DNA of 64,000 nt from Pyrenophora tritici-repentis (Eukaryota; Ascomycota; Dothideomycetes; Pleosporales; Pleosporaceae), in NCBI RefSeq assembly GCF_003171515.1, contig NC_089395.1, positions 2,976,001 to 3,040,000 on the forward strand. Reading direction: 5' to 3'. Shown piece by piece: positions 19,784 through 31,530 of this stretch. Under the pieces are notes generated by a model, which ran no database searches, was not told the origin of the DNA, and saw nothing but the letters and a program-made list of their open reading frames with translations. Made by a program: the position numbers and the translations under genes. Position 1 is the stretch's first letter. Each line of letters opens with the position of its first letter.

Positions 19784-22700
19784 ATGTCTTTGAGGTCAGA
19801 ACAATGTCCAGTCTCCGGTATGGCTGGTGGTTATTGCCCAGCGGGGTCAGCTGCTGCTAGCAAGAGCGGAAGTCGGATGGGTCCCCGAGGGTGCACATTT
19901 TCTGGATTTGCCGCGCCTGGAGATGTGCATGCTGCGTTCGGAGTAATTGCAAATTCCATGCACTTGGAAATGCTGTTGCTGATGATAATAGATACCACAA
20001 CATGCGAACGTTGAAGACTTCCTTCGACAAAGGTGGGCATGCCATCAATCCGAGCTAGGATGATTTTGTTAACCAATTTAGGGAACGTAAGGCGATCAAC
20101 GAGCTGATCTATTCGAACGTGCCTTCGATGGACGAGATCAAAGAGATTCAAAATGCCAAAGGCGTGAAGAGTCTTGACACCCTCAACATGAATGACCGAG
20201 ATCTACTGGCAATTGCGCTTGGTGCACCCGCTCGTCAAGTCATACTACGTGCGGAAGAAGTCGGCTCTGTGACAGGCTGGCGAGATGGCTACTTGAGCAC
20301 CGAGTACGGCTTCCAACCTCCAGACACAAGCGAGGCTCCTGGTGCCCTACGCAACTCTCCAGGACGAGTATGGATGGATCTGTGTACAAGAATGCCTGGC
20401 TGCGTTGCTCGTGGTCGAGTGCGGGAATCAATCGCAGCATTACCAATCATCCAAGGAACGGTCGACACCATCCCAGACAAAGCTTTATGGGCAGCTCTGG
20501 TCGCCCTTGGCATGCTTTGCTCTATCTACCGGTATGAAGAGCGACATGATGGCAATGAGGGCATCAACGTAGCTACGAAGCCTTTGAAACTGAAAGGTGT
20601 TCCTATATGCGACGATCTTGGCGACGAGGTCAAAGGCATCCCTCGTAGCATCGGCCTTCCGTACGTTCAGATTTCCATTCGGATGGGTCGGTCTATTCCC
20701 CACCTCACGTTTTTCGACCAGTCGTCTTTCAATGTCGACTACGTCGACCCACTTTCGAAATATCCCTATGTCGGTCGCTTCGACAACACCAGGTTGCGAT
20801 GGGGCATGTTCGGTGACAGCGCTGAGAATGCGTTCCTCAAAGGGTGCGCGGATACGTCGGCGAGCTTTCAGCATGGTCCTGATGCCATTGCGGCGTGTCA
20901 AGAACACGTTATGAACCGTAACAACGAGGGGCTCCTTCGTGAACTCATTCGCTTGAAAGAGATCTTGGAACGAATGCCCACAGCCTTCAACACCATATCG
21001 CCCAACGATAGATCTGGCGAGAACTATGTGTCTCCTACCGAGTGGGTACGCTGGGCTAAGTTCTCGGCGCCTCTGTCCAAACGTTGTCCAGCTACTTCCG
21101 GCCTACAATTTCCTCCGCAAGTCAATCCATCTATCTTAAAGCTCTTTACTAACACATTCAGGTACCTGGTCATGGATGCCTTCCTTGGTCGCAAACAGTA
21201 TAACTCATTTCTTGGCGCCGAAGGTGTACATCTTCGAGCCTGGCTGCCGTCGAATCTCCGTGCTTTCATTGCTTCCATCGAGTATCATTATCAGATACCA
21301 GAATATGTGAAGGCATCTGGAGACCCCCGATTGATGGGTGTGCTCGATGGCGTGGTGGAGGCATACACTGGTGAGCGAGGCTTCATGGGTGTCCATCGGT
21401 ACAAAGTGTTTGGTGTAAGTATGTTCTAACCAATACGTTGATCCGACTGACATCGAGAAGCTACTCGAGTGCGCCGGCAAGTCTGGTCGGACTGAGACAA
21501 ATGGGGCTTCTGGAGCTGCTGACGCTATGAGACCCTGGGAGCAAACGCATGCAGAATTTTCCGAGGCTATGAAGGAACGTCTGGAGCCTTTCCGTGGACA
21601 ACGTGATGTCGAACCACACGAGATGCGTGGTACTTTCGAAGAATGCCGATACCGAGGCAGAATCCTGAGCAGGAACTTCGTCGACTCGGATCCCAAGCGC
21701 TCCATTGCGATGGTCACTTTAGACATCCAGGACACCGGCATCACCTTTCAGCCTGGCGACCGACTTGCTATCATGCCAATGAATAGCTGGACAGAGTGTG
21801 CGAAGGTTGCAGCTGCGCTAGGCCTTGATACTATGCTTGCAGATCCTGTCAGTCTGGACCGTATATGGACACGATACGCTGTTCATATGGGCGCCATCTC
21901 GCATACAGACAAGCCCCAGCTCAATGTCCTTGATATCCTACGCAAGGGTCATCTTGCGCCGATAACCAAGAAGCTTGCCACAAAGTTGCATACCCTGCTG
22001 CGAGCGTCATCGCATGCAGTGCTGCAGGTCCTAGCCACAGATGAATGGCCTGTACGAGCCTCACTCGGTGACTTACTTCAGGCAGCTGTGAAAGACACTT
22101 CGCCACGCATCTGGGACCAAGCATTCGACCTCTCTGGCAATCTGGTCTGGCTGGCAGAACTCATTTCTGTCGAGGTACCACGAACTTACAGCATCTCCAA
22201 CTACTCTGACGAACTTCTTCCTAGTACTGTAGACTTGGTATGTATTGTTCCCTTGGGATGACATCCAAAACTGACGTGTGTAGACAATATCCCGTTCGGA
22301 GTACGACCTCTGCCCCACGTTCGCAGGTACTGCCAAACATGTGCGGAACGGCGTTAGCAGTGGCTTCCTAAACCCGCCAGTAGCCGAAGAGATGGACGTA
22401 CTCGATGACGAGGATATATTGATCGGCGTGTCGAGGCCTTTCTCATTTCAATTGCCACATGACGACACCTCGCCTGTTGCGCTCTTTGCAGGTGGCAGCG
22501 GCGTGGCACCTTTCCGCAGCTTCTGGCAAGCTCGTTGCGGCCAAGCATGGGGAAAAACTGTCTTATATCTCGGTGTACAGTCCCGGCAAAAGTTCTGTTA
22601 TGAATCTGAGCTTCGTCAGTATGTCAACGAGGGACTGATAGAAGTGCATACGGCATTTTCGCGCGACACGAATGGCCTAGTGTACGATCCTGTTTCCAGA

Positions 22701-24898
22701 GACCTTGTGGAAAAGGAAATGCCTTCACGGTATATTGACGGGCTTATCGTGGAGCAAGGGCAGTCCATATGCGATCTCGTTATGTCAAAGGTAAGTTTTA
22801 TGCTCCCAATCCCTGGAGTCTTTGCTAACGTGCTTGGATCATAGAAGCAAGGCGGCATCGGTGGCTACCTTTACGTATGCGGTTCAGTCGGAGTATTTGA
22901 TTCAGTCATGTCCGGCATTCGCCAAGCGCTCTACAATCATCGATCGCCTACTATGGAAACTGTGGAGACCATATTGAACACTGCATTTGCCGAGCGACGC
23001 TTTATGCTCGACGTCTTTATGACCCCAAGACCTCTACCTTGCAACCAACCTACGATATCGCTTTCACAGCTAGCTCTTCACACCGGTCATATCAACGGTT
23101 CGCGCGTATGGATCGGAGTGCATGGTAAAGTGTATGACGTGTAAGTGTACTGTCCACTCACCCAATGGCTCACGCATACTAAGACCGTCGCAGCACCGAC
23201 TTTTGCGCAATGCACCCAGGCGGTACCAATATCATCAAATCCAACGGCGGCGTAGACTGCACCAAATCTTTCGATTTGTTGGCCCATACCAACAATCCCG
23301 AAGTCTCGTCTCTCTTGACCAAGTACTACATTGGAGAAATGACCCCGAAGCCCGCTTTTCAATCCGAGGAGATTGGCATGCTTTACGATCTATGGAAGGG
23401 TTATCTTCGTGTCGCAACTGAACAAGTGGTCGCGTCGAACTTCGAGGTTGGCATGATCACAGAGTCGTCGCTCGTGTGGTTCCAGGGTGACCTCTTCAAC
23501 ATGGGAGGTGTGCGCAGATTCTACCACTACCAGTCTCGCCTATTAGATGGTGGTTTTTCTACTCTCTTTGGAGCAAAACTGCAAGAGCTCTACCTCAAGA
23601 TCTCATTCACTCTCGCCAATGTTTCTTCTGCCAACACCAAGTTATCCGACGTCCTTGGTGTAATCGCCCGCGCCAAAGGCTCCCATGATGCTGTCACGGC
23701 GTGCAACGAGATTTCTCAAATCGGCCAATTCACCTGCGACAGTGAATCTGCTCGTCATCATGAGAAAGGTATCATCGCATATGCGCAGCGGTCTGTCCGA
23801 TACGACATGGAGTTTCTCGAGGCTATTAGGGAAGAAGCTTGTACTGGCATGGATGCTTTTGACAGTATTATGGAGCTCGATGCTCTATCCAATTCCGAAC
23901 GCGTCACTGCACTTTCCACGTTTCTCATGCAAGTACTCGAAAGGATGGCGAATCGCCTTGAAGGCTTTTACGCCAAGCTCGCCCGTCACTCCGTGTTCCA
24001 ACCCGATATGGAGAGAAACCCGGCTCGTGCTCGATGGAACATTCTGAAACGAAAGGTTTGGGACGGTTCCTTCTTTATTCTAGCCCGCGAAGCATCCATT
24101 CAGCCGGCTGCTAGAAATCCCACCAACGGTGTCGATTTCGACCGTGTCGTATCACAGATCGAGATGAATCTGAGCAAATCTTCACCGATGACGCCACGGA
24201 CCATGGGGCTCAACGAGCAGCATGCCGCTCGTGCGATGAGCACTGCAAGCGGTACCCCTGCGTACGAACAGCACACGCAAAGTAACGCTCTCAAGGCGAT
24301 GTCGACTTTCATTGACACCAACAAAAAGGCCATTCGGCGTTTGAGTAAACTACCGCAAGCTATCGATCTGCGGCAATTAATGCAAGCCTATGGATCGCTA
24401 CCACAGGGTAATCATGCTCTGCCAACGCCACCGTCAAGTCGATCGCCATCGTTATCGTCATCTATGAGATATTCAATGGGACGCCGAAGATCCAGGACGC
24501 TCAATGACACGCCGCAGCTGTTGCAACGTCGTGACACTGCTATGTCTGACTGGGCTCGTTCAAACTCAGGTGCATCGGCTCATCCGTCACCAACTGCCGC
24601 TATGTCAGCATTGATGACCAAGATGAACACTCGCACAAAATCCATAAACTCACCAGTCGATCGAAGTCCCGATCATGGTGATCAGGATCGAGCGCGGTCA
24701 ATGCAAGCGTTTTCTCTGCAGAGGCCGGATAGAATGAGTGGTCTAGGAATTACAGGATCTGACCATGGAGCTGGTAGTCGTATGGATGGCATGCATGCGC
24801 GTTCTAAGAGTACCACTAGTAATCTGAAGGCGTTTCGACTGCAAGCAAGTACTATGGCTGGTGGCATGAACCGGAGAAGCGATATAGGGCGAACATGA
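19784..24898 (+). CDS. IDO-like dioxygenase / FAD-NADPH reductase / cytochrome b5 fusion
   Basis: Exons by splice signals and reading frame are 19784-19942, 20059-21414, 21461-22237, 22284-22790, 22845-23140 and 23194-24898, about 1,599 residues. The N-terminal half resembles indoleamine 2,3-dioxygenase-like haem proteins, with GVHRYKVFG as probable haem-ligand region (His near residue 499) followed by GKSGRTETNGASGAAD. Next is a ferredoxin-reductase-type module with FAD motif RTYSIS (near 745), NADPH motif GGSGVAPFR (near 834) and YLYVCGS. Then comes a cytochrome b5 domain (KVYDVTDFCAMHPGGTN, near 1030), a helical region, and a Ser/Arg-rich disordered tail. The layout suggests electrons passing from NADPH through FAD and b5 to the dioxygenase haem in one chain. 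The substrate is unknown. The junction between exons 1 and 2 is uncertain (see findings). Confidence 0.8.
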
Positions 24899-25244
24899 AC
24901 GGACTTGAAGCTTCCATAGTTGCAAATGCTTAGTCAAATTTCCTCTTGGGATCGTTCCACATCCTTGAAGTATGCTTGAAATGGTCTAAAAGGATCACTA
25001 GTGGATTATCTGGCTCAACAAACTCTTGATGGTGGTTTAAGACTTACCGATCAGCAGAGATGGCAACTATCAAGACGGCTTTTCAAGCTGGCTTGATCGG
25101 CTTGATTGTTGAAGCCTTTAGGGGCTTAGTTATCACTGCGCGCATAACGTGCCCGTGCGCGAGACGCCCGGATTCGCGAGACGCCCCGCCGAACACCAAA
25201 TTGTGAAATCAACACTAACTTCAACGCGTCATAACTCTACCAAT
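24899..25244. other. Intergenic stretch with a hAT-end-like sequence
   Basis: Near 25057 the sequence CAGAGATGGCAACTATCAAG and a later CAAGCTGGCTTGAT resemble the end of the 159-bp MITE at 34820-34978. No partner end was found. The rest is the leader of the pogo relic. Confidence 0.35.
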
Positions 25245-25705
25245 ATGGACCCAATCCAAGCTGCAATTGCAGCATTTGAATCGCGAGAGCTAGGAGAACA
25301 AACCTCGTATACAAAAATTGCAGCTAAGTACAACATTGATCGATCAACACTTAGCCGAAGACACCAGGGCTCTTAAGCACCACAACAAGCCCGTACACTC
25401 TAGAAGCTAGTACTTAATCCACAACAAGAGCTAGAGCTTGTGAGATATATAAAAACGCTCACAGAGAGAGGCCTTCCTCCTACGCGAGAGATAATCAGGA
25501 ATTTCTCATCAGAAGTAGCCCATCAGCAGCTTAGCGAGAGCTAGGTTACTCGCTTTATCAATAGACATGTCAGATTGAGGCGAGGTTTTGCTCCATGATC
25601 GAGCCGATGGTGGTTGGGGAAGGACATAAGACCCCCAAACCAGGGCTAGCGCCGGGACTTAGCACTGCCAAGCCCGAGGCGAGGCCACCTCCCACTACGC
25701 TGGCA

Positions 25706-25850
25706 AATGGGTCGGGGTGTGGTTGGGGTTGGGTTAGAAATTTTGCGACCCCAACCCAGCCCCAACCCATTTGTCAGCGCCAAGCTTAGGGTTGGGTTGG
25801 GGTTGGGTTGGGGTCGCACGGACCATGGGTTAGGGTTGGGTTATAGTAAA
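25706..25850 (+). repeat. Left subterminal G-rich repeats of hAT-1
   Basis: The zone has repeated GGGTTGGG units with TTAGGGTTGGG variants, plus the motif GGTCGCAC. The reverse complement of the same motifs occurs at the right end (31385-31530, CGACCCCAACCC). Such subterminal repeats are usual transposase-binding sites in hATs. The telomere-like composition is unusual. Confidence 0.7.
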
Positions 25851-26007
25851 AAAATTGCAAGATGTATAATATAGATTTCAATAAAAGAAAAGTTTATATA
25901 GTATCACAGTAGATTAACACAGTGTAGCATTAACTAGTTTCATTTATAATATACAGAGGCTTCGCCAGCTAGCATTTAAGCAAGTGTATCTAGATATATC
26001 TTATAAT

Positions 26008-26580
26008 CTAGAGAAAAGCTAGTAACTCGCGCGCAAAGTAGCGCCTAGCCAATTGAGAATCCTTCTCTTGAATAGTAACCCTCTTTGCGTGAATAGCATT
26101 GATGTTGCAGTCTATAAAAGTTATTAAATGAAAAATAGTATAGGGTAGATAGACTATACCCTCAAAATAACCAACTAAGAAAGCTTCTGTAGCTTCCTGA
26201 AGAGCTTCGATTGCAGATCGTTGAAAGCGGATATCGGCCTTGTGCACCTGTGCAAATTCGCGCACTACGCGGGAAAAGGGGAGTTTTCGCAAGAGTAGTT
26301 CAAAACCTCTCTGGTATCTCTTGATTTCCCGTAATGCGACAGCTAAGCTAAATTAGAAAATAGCTGTGATAAACGACTGTGATAACCTACTGCCGGCCTT
26401 AAACTTGCGCTTCTTCTTAACAGCTACAGGTGCCTTTCGCGTAGACTTTCCTGCTACTTGACGTCTAGCCTTACTAGCAAGGGCCTTCTGAGCCGGCTTG
26501 CCGCCAGTAACTGTCTTGCCATCAGGACCACCCCGGCCGGCTTTACCGGTGACCTTAGGCCGTGGTTTTGTCCTTGCCAT
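26008..26580 (-). CDS. Histone H3-like variant carried by hAT-1
   Basis: There are three exons on the minus strand: 26580-26391, 26342-26160 and 26111-26008, with introns of 48 nt each, 158 residues in all. The fold region matches histone H3 throughout: [52 protein letters not shown], then [20 protein letters not shown] and SQLARR. The tail begins MARTK like H3 but is longer and diverged. The K27 region reads ASKARRQV instead of the usual ARKS, and the K9 region reads GKTVTGGK. The C-terminus is extended ([10 protein letters not shown]). Loop 1 and the alpha-2 helix are H3-like rather than CENP-A-like. Intact frames and both introns argue for a functional gene. Its position inside the element suggests capture and use by the transposon. 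Confidence 0.88.
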
Positions 26581-27090
26581 TGCGTAGTAGAGTAGATGAT
26601 GAACGTAGGCGACGTATGTGATTGATTACTGTGATAAATGTGGTCGACAATTAAGAAAGTAGTAGGCTGAAAGAGTTAGGTAGCTGGAAAGTTTGGGCGA
26701 CGGCAATTTCCCGATTTCCGCACTAGTAAAGGCAGCAGCGCACGGACTGCATGACGTAATTTGCTGTTTCACGATCGCATACAACCATTTCTGTTGCAAA
26801 ATCAGTAGCGAGCATATCATACAAACGTGTTAAACTGCTGTGATAAACGCCGAGCTCGCGCATGCGTGCAGCCCAAAAATGAAGGAATCATCGATGTGTT
26901 GATCATTTTGGGTAATTTCCGCGTTTTCGCGCTAGCGCAGGCAGCAGCGCACGGACCATTTCTAGGTGAGCATAATGCTGTCTACCCATTTCTCCAGCCC
27001 CTGACGCCCAGTAACTTCCAACACCTAATAACTCTCTCTACTACATTGAAAACACCCCATTTACAACAGCGCATTATCACAGTCCCCGCC
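26581..27090. promoter_or_regulatory. Divergent promoter region of hAT-1 with TTATCACAG motifs
   Basis: This 510-bp gap separates the H3-like gene (-) from the acidic-protein gene (+). It holds the nonamer TTATCACAG or its complement at 26629-26637, 26838-26846 and 27074-27082, the last only 8 nt before the ATG at 27091. The same motif occurs in most introns of the element. It could be a transcription-factor or transposase-binding site. The expected products are two divergent transcripts. Confidence 0.4.
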
Positions 27091-28294
27091 ATGCCTGTCG
27101 CGAAAGAGCAAGTCGGCGACGTACCTGAAGGCCTAGTTCCAGCCATCAAACTTGAACCTCCGCCTGGGTTCGAACAAGATGAGTGGGAGCAGCTTACCGA
27201 TGTAATAATCACAGCCATTTATCACAGCTTATGCTAATATAAGCAGGGATTTGCGTGTGAAGCTGACGAGATTGACGGTATCTTAGATCAAAGAGGTAGT
27301 GGGGGTTCACGAAAAGGCCGACCTATCAATTTGAGCGTCCCCTATACTGGCTCTCTGAGTGGTAGCGCCCGTGCTATTGCTCAACGTGAACGCAAAGCTC
27401 TTTTCGATAAAGAGGAGAAGGTACTTGAAAGCGTTAGAACAGCCGACCGCTCCGCGAAGTACCAACTGAAGAAATCGCTTTTGCAACAGCCTAAGTATAA
27501 ATTAGCAAATAGTGCTCGACAGGCTAAGCTGCTAGAGAAAGAGTGGGATATACTTTCAGAGAAGCGGTTTACCCAGAAAAAGTCTGGTAAGTTATCACAG
27601 CTGTTTATCATAGACATCTGCTAATAGACTATAGCTGAATGGCTAGAGACAAACCTAACTCATGTGCATCGTAAATGGGATGCGATCACTAAGCAGGTGG
27701 ATATGAGAAAACACGAGATCACGATTGCGAAAGTGCTTAGCAAAGATGACAAGCCCACCCATGACATTAGTGGTAGAGGAATAGCAAGAATTTACGGCTC
27801 AGGTGGTGTTTTGCAAAAGATTCTTCGAAAGACCTATCAAGAAGGATTAGCAAAGCTTAACAACAACGACTTTGAGAGCAAGGAGGCTAAGAGAGAGTTT
27901 GAGAAGTTCGTGGAGGAACTTACACCTGATGAGATGAAAGTCGTAACTGATAATGACTGGCAGTAAGTTTATCACATCCTTTTATCACAGAGATACTAAT
28001 ATAATAAGGCAACGGGAGCCACCTAGCATTCTCGACTTACTTGGTGACGCTGATATTGAGCTGGAGGGTGATAAGCCGTACGTTAAAGGTGACGATAGCG
28101 ATGAGTGTGAAGAAGAGGTTGACTATGACTCTGATCTTGAGGAGCATTTCAATTCACTTGAAGACGAGTACGAGGATGACGACCAGTGGGCTGCTGTACA
28201 GAAGCAGGCAGCGCTTGAGGAGTCTGAGGAATCTGAGGACTCTGAGTTTGAGGGGTTTCCGGATTCTGATGCCGCTTCTGAGTCTGATAATTAG
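27091..28294 (+). CDS. hAT-1 accessory protein of unknown function
   Basis: Four exons can be read: 27091-27201, 27247-27586, 27635-27962 and 28009-28294, giving 354 residues. Introns are 45-48 nt with clean GT-AG borders and CTAAT branch-like sites. I do not recognise the family. The middle is Lys/Arg-rich and helical (RAIAQRERKALFDKEEKVLE). A second region (ITKQVDMRKHEITIAKVLSK) is followed by a strongly acidic C-terminus (EECEEEVDYDSDLEEHF and many Glu/Asp/Ser). A basic-acidic layout would suit a chromatin or histone-binding role, and it sits next to a histone gene, but that is inference only. It is transcribed in the same direction as the transposase, which starts 350 bp downstream. Confidence 0.7.
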
Positions 28295-28643
28295 AGTTTT
28301 AGGCTAAGACACTTTCAAGCATTGAGGGATAGTAAGCAGTTATCACAACTAATTAACACGGATTATTGCGCCATATAATCTTAACTTAAGATTGTGATCT
28401 GTCATTTATGCAGATTAATATCCGTGCACTCCTGACGATCTCTGTGTTTACTATGAGGCATTAAAAATGATATTCCGCTAGTAATATGCCAAGGTTTCAA
28501 GTTAAATTACAGGCGTCATAGCGCAAGCAAAGCTGAGAGGAGCGTGAGAAGCCTTGAGTCCTACATCCAAACTTAAACTTCTCAACTTTTTCCTATTGTG
28601 TGCTACTACTATTAATGCCTTATTCTACTACTTTCTAGAAGCG

Positions 28644-31290
28644 ATGGACATAGCTGCACAGTCTATTGAGCTTATGCCTAATCCTACTAATATTGAATTT
28701 CCGGAGGACCTCAACTGTTTAAAAATCAATTCTCCACAGGTTACAAAGGGGGGTGACAGGAGAACGATTGGATTAGTGAAATATCCAAATAATCGTTTTC
28801 TGCAAGATTATAGTGTAAGTGAGATCTTAGGGACATGGACAGCGTCGTGGAGTAATACTAGCTGGGGTATAAACCCTAAAAATGATAACCCACGATGGAA
28901 CTCTCCTACTCGCTATGGCACAGTATGGTTACGATTTGGAGAAGCTGCTGAGCTTCGAACTGGCCACCCCTACGTGTTCTGCTACAACTGTAGTCTTGCA
29001 CTCCAGCATCCAAATCTAGGTGGTATTGGGACAAAGCACCTTATTACTCATCTTAAAACAAAAAGCTGTCGAAATGTCCTTACTCCTATTCATAATGAGG
29101 CAGACTTATCGGCCTCTACTCTATCCCAACGTCAACAAAGAAACAGTACTTCATCAATACCAGCTTACACTACTACTACCTTTGAAAAGGAGCTTGTACG
29201 GGTAGTAATCGACAGCAACTGGTCATTCCGAACAGTTGAACGACCATCTTTCCATCGATTTCTTCGGTTCCTTCGACCAGATACTGTGATAATTAGTCGT
29301 TGTAAATTCAAGACGATATTCAAGAGTCAACATGAGGAAGCAAAAAGGTCTATCCTTCGAGATCTTGGAAAATCAACAAAGATCTCAATCGCCTTAGATG
29401 CCTGGTCTGCAGCTAATCACCTCTGCTTTCTTGCGGTAAAGGGTTACTACATTAACAAAGACTGGAAACTTCAGGAAAAGCTACTTGACTTTCTCCCTAT
29501 GCGCGGCAGGCACACCGGTACTTCTATGGCAGACGAGGTACTGCATATTCTTCTGGATACAAAGACCAAAACCCAGCTTCTAGCTATTACTTGTGATAAC
29601 GCTAGTAACAATAGCGTACTTGCTCGCACTCTCCAGTCTAAACTCCAAGAAGTCGACATTCAGTGGAGTGCCAGAGAAAACACTATCCCTTGCCTTGCCC
29701 ATATTATCAACCTCGTTGTCCAGGATATTATCCAACACCTTCGGCTAGCAGCAACTACAGAGTTAGGAGCAAGGGATACCCTACAGAGACGTCATATACA
29801 GGACATTGAGACGCATATTTCAGTCCCAAATTCCCTTCGCAAGGTATTTCGCTTTTAACACATTCATTTATCACATACTAATAATAGACTAGATAAGGGC
29901 GATTTGTATCGCTATTGACGTATCACCTCAACGCTTTGAGCGGTTTATTGCGGTACAACAACATCTACCGCCAAAGGAGCGATTATCTGTTATCCGCGAC
30001 GTGAAAACCCGATGGAACTCAACATACGACATGTTAGAGCGCGCGCTCAAAATCCAAAAATATATTGATGAATGGCTTAAACAAGAAATCTTGCTAAGGC
30101 CAGGTAGTCACCTGGATAGCTCTCTAGACAACAATCAAATGGCTGAGATTGATTTCCGGGATCTTAAACGCCTCCGCTTATCTTCGACTGAGTGGCATCA
30201 TCTCGAACTCGTTACTGAGATGCTTAAACGGTTTAAAACGGCAACTAGCTTCCTCAGCCAGAACGAGAAGCCCCAGATTCAGTATATTTGGTTAATGTAC
30301 AATCGACTGTTTGATTTCTTGGACAAAATGTCAGAGGACCTAGATGAGGATGAAGAAAATCAAGATGATAGGGAATGGCTAGACGTAGTACGAGCTGCAG
30401 CTGACAGGGGTCGTCTAAAACTGAGCAAGTACTATTCGAAGACAGACGCAGAACGTGGGTTCTTGTTTAATTGTGCCACTATCCTTGATCCAACGCAGAA
30501 GCTTACAGCATATGAAGTATGATTATCACAGCTATTTATCACAGTCACGCTCTAATTACGCTTATAGGACGATTCATGGGAGCCACAGTACAAGCATCTC
30601 TACCGAGGCCAATTTCTTGCTTACCTTGATCGTTATGATAATACGGACGGGAGAGGTTCAACCCCAGGCTCTAGCATAGTCAAAAGGAGGTCACTTGGGA
30701 ATGAGTGGTTCAGAAAGCCAGCTCCTCCCCCTACATCAGCGTTAAACAGCTTTTCTTCCCAGAACTCTTCACTAGTAGAATCAGACAAGACAACTGGCCC
30801 AACCCGCCAAGAAGGAGAGTCCTACCTTAGTACTGCCTGTGTAATGACAGATGACTCTTTCGATATTCTAGAGTGGTGGAAGACGAACGAGCCTACCTAC
30901 CCACGACTATCCCAAGTGGCGAAGGATATACTAGCAATACCAATTGCTCAGGTTGGGGTTGAAAGAGTTTTCAATGTTGCTAAGGATGTTATTGGTAGTC
31001 GGAGGCACCGACTATCTGCCCGGACAATACAGCAGATAATGGTTCTTAAGGATACAATATCTCAAGAGGAAGAACAGGGTCTAGACTACCTAGTTGCTCA
31101 ATTAGGGGAGGATGGAGAGCCAATTGACGAGGTTAATGATCTTTTTGAGCTTCCAGCCTCGTTAGAGCATACCTTCGATATAGATGAGGAGAACCAGACT
31201 ACAGAAGAAGAGTCGGAGGAAGAGGTCCAGGAGGAGCGTCAATTGCCACCTCGAAAGCGCCAGCGTCCTCAGCGCTACCGTGATAATTAG
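28644..31290 (+). CDS. hAT-1 transposase
   Basis: Three exons (28644-29843, 29893-30516, 30568-31290) give 848 residues. An N-terminal BED-like zinc finger is visible near residues 94-135 (FCYNC ... HLITHLKTKSC). The RNase-H-like core carries ISIALDAWSA with the first Asp, CDNASNNSV with the second, and CLAHIINLVVQD. The C-terminal hAT dimerisation block is complete (YPRLSQVAKDILAIPIAQVG, VERVFNVAKDVIG, LSARTIQQIMVLKD). The tail is acidic and then basic. The ATG at 28644 is the first in a frame open from 28554. Both introns contain TTATCACA copies. No internal stop remains after splicing, so the enzyme may be active. Confidence 0.9.
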
Positions 31291-31384
31291 CTGTGTTAAT
31301 ATATCTCGTTTTATGTATCTACTATATCATCAACGTGTACACATTATCTTAATTAAGTGTTGTTCCGTTAAAGTACCCAAAAAA

Positions 31385-31530
31385 TATAACCCAACCCCAA
31401 CCCAACCCAGCCCAACCCAAGCCCAACCCTACCACTTGGTCTGTGCGACCCCAGCCCAGCCCTAACCCATGGTCTGTGCGACCCCAACCCAACCCCAACC
31501 CAAGACTGGGTATACCCAACCCATTTGCCA
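31385..31530 (-). repeat. Right subterminal G-rich repeats of hAT-1
   Basis: This is the mirror of the left end: CCCAACCC and CCCTAACCC arrays with two TGTGCGACCCCA motifs just inside the right inverted repeat. Confidence 0.7.

Noticed and set aside
26008..26580. The histone gene as a centromeric (CENP-A) variant
   Set aside because: Loop 1 and the alpha-2 helix ([17 protein letters not shown]) are like ordinary H3, without the longer loop expected for CENP-A, although the tail is unusual.
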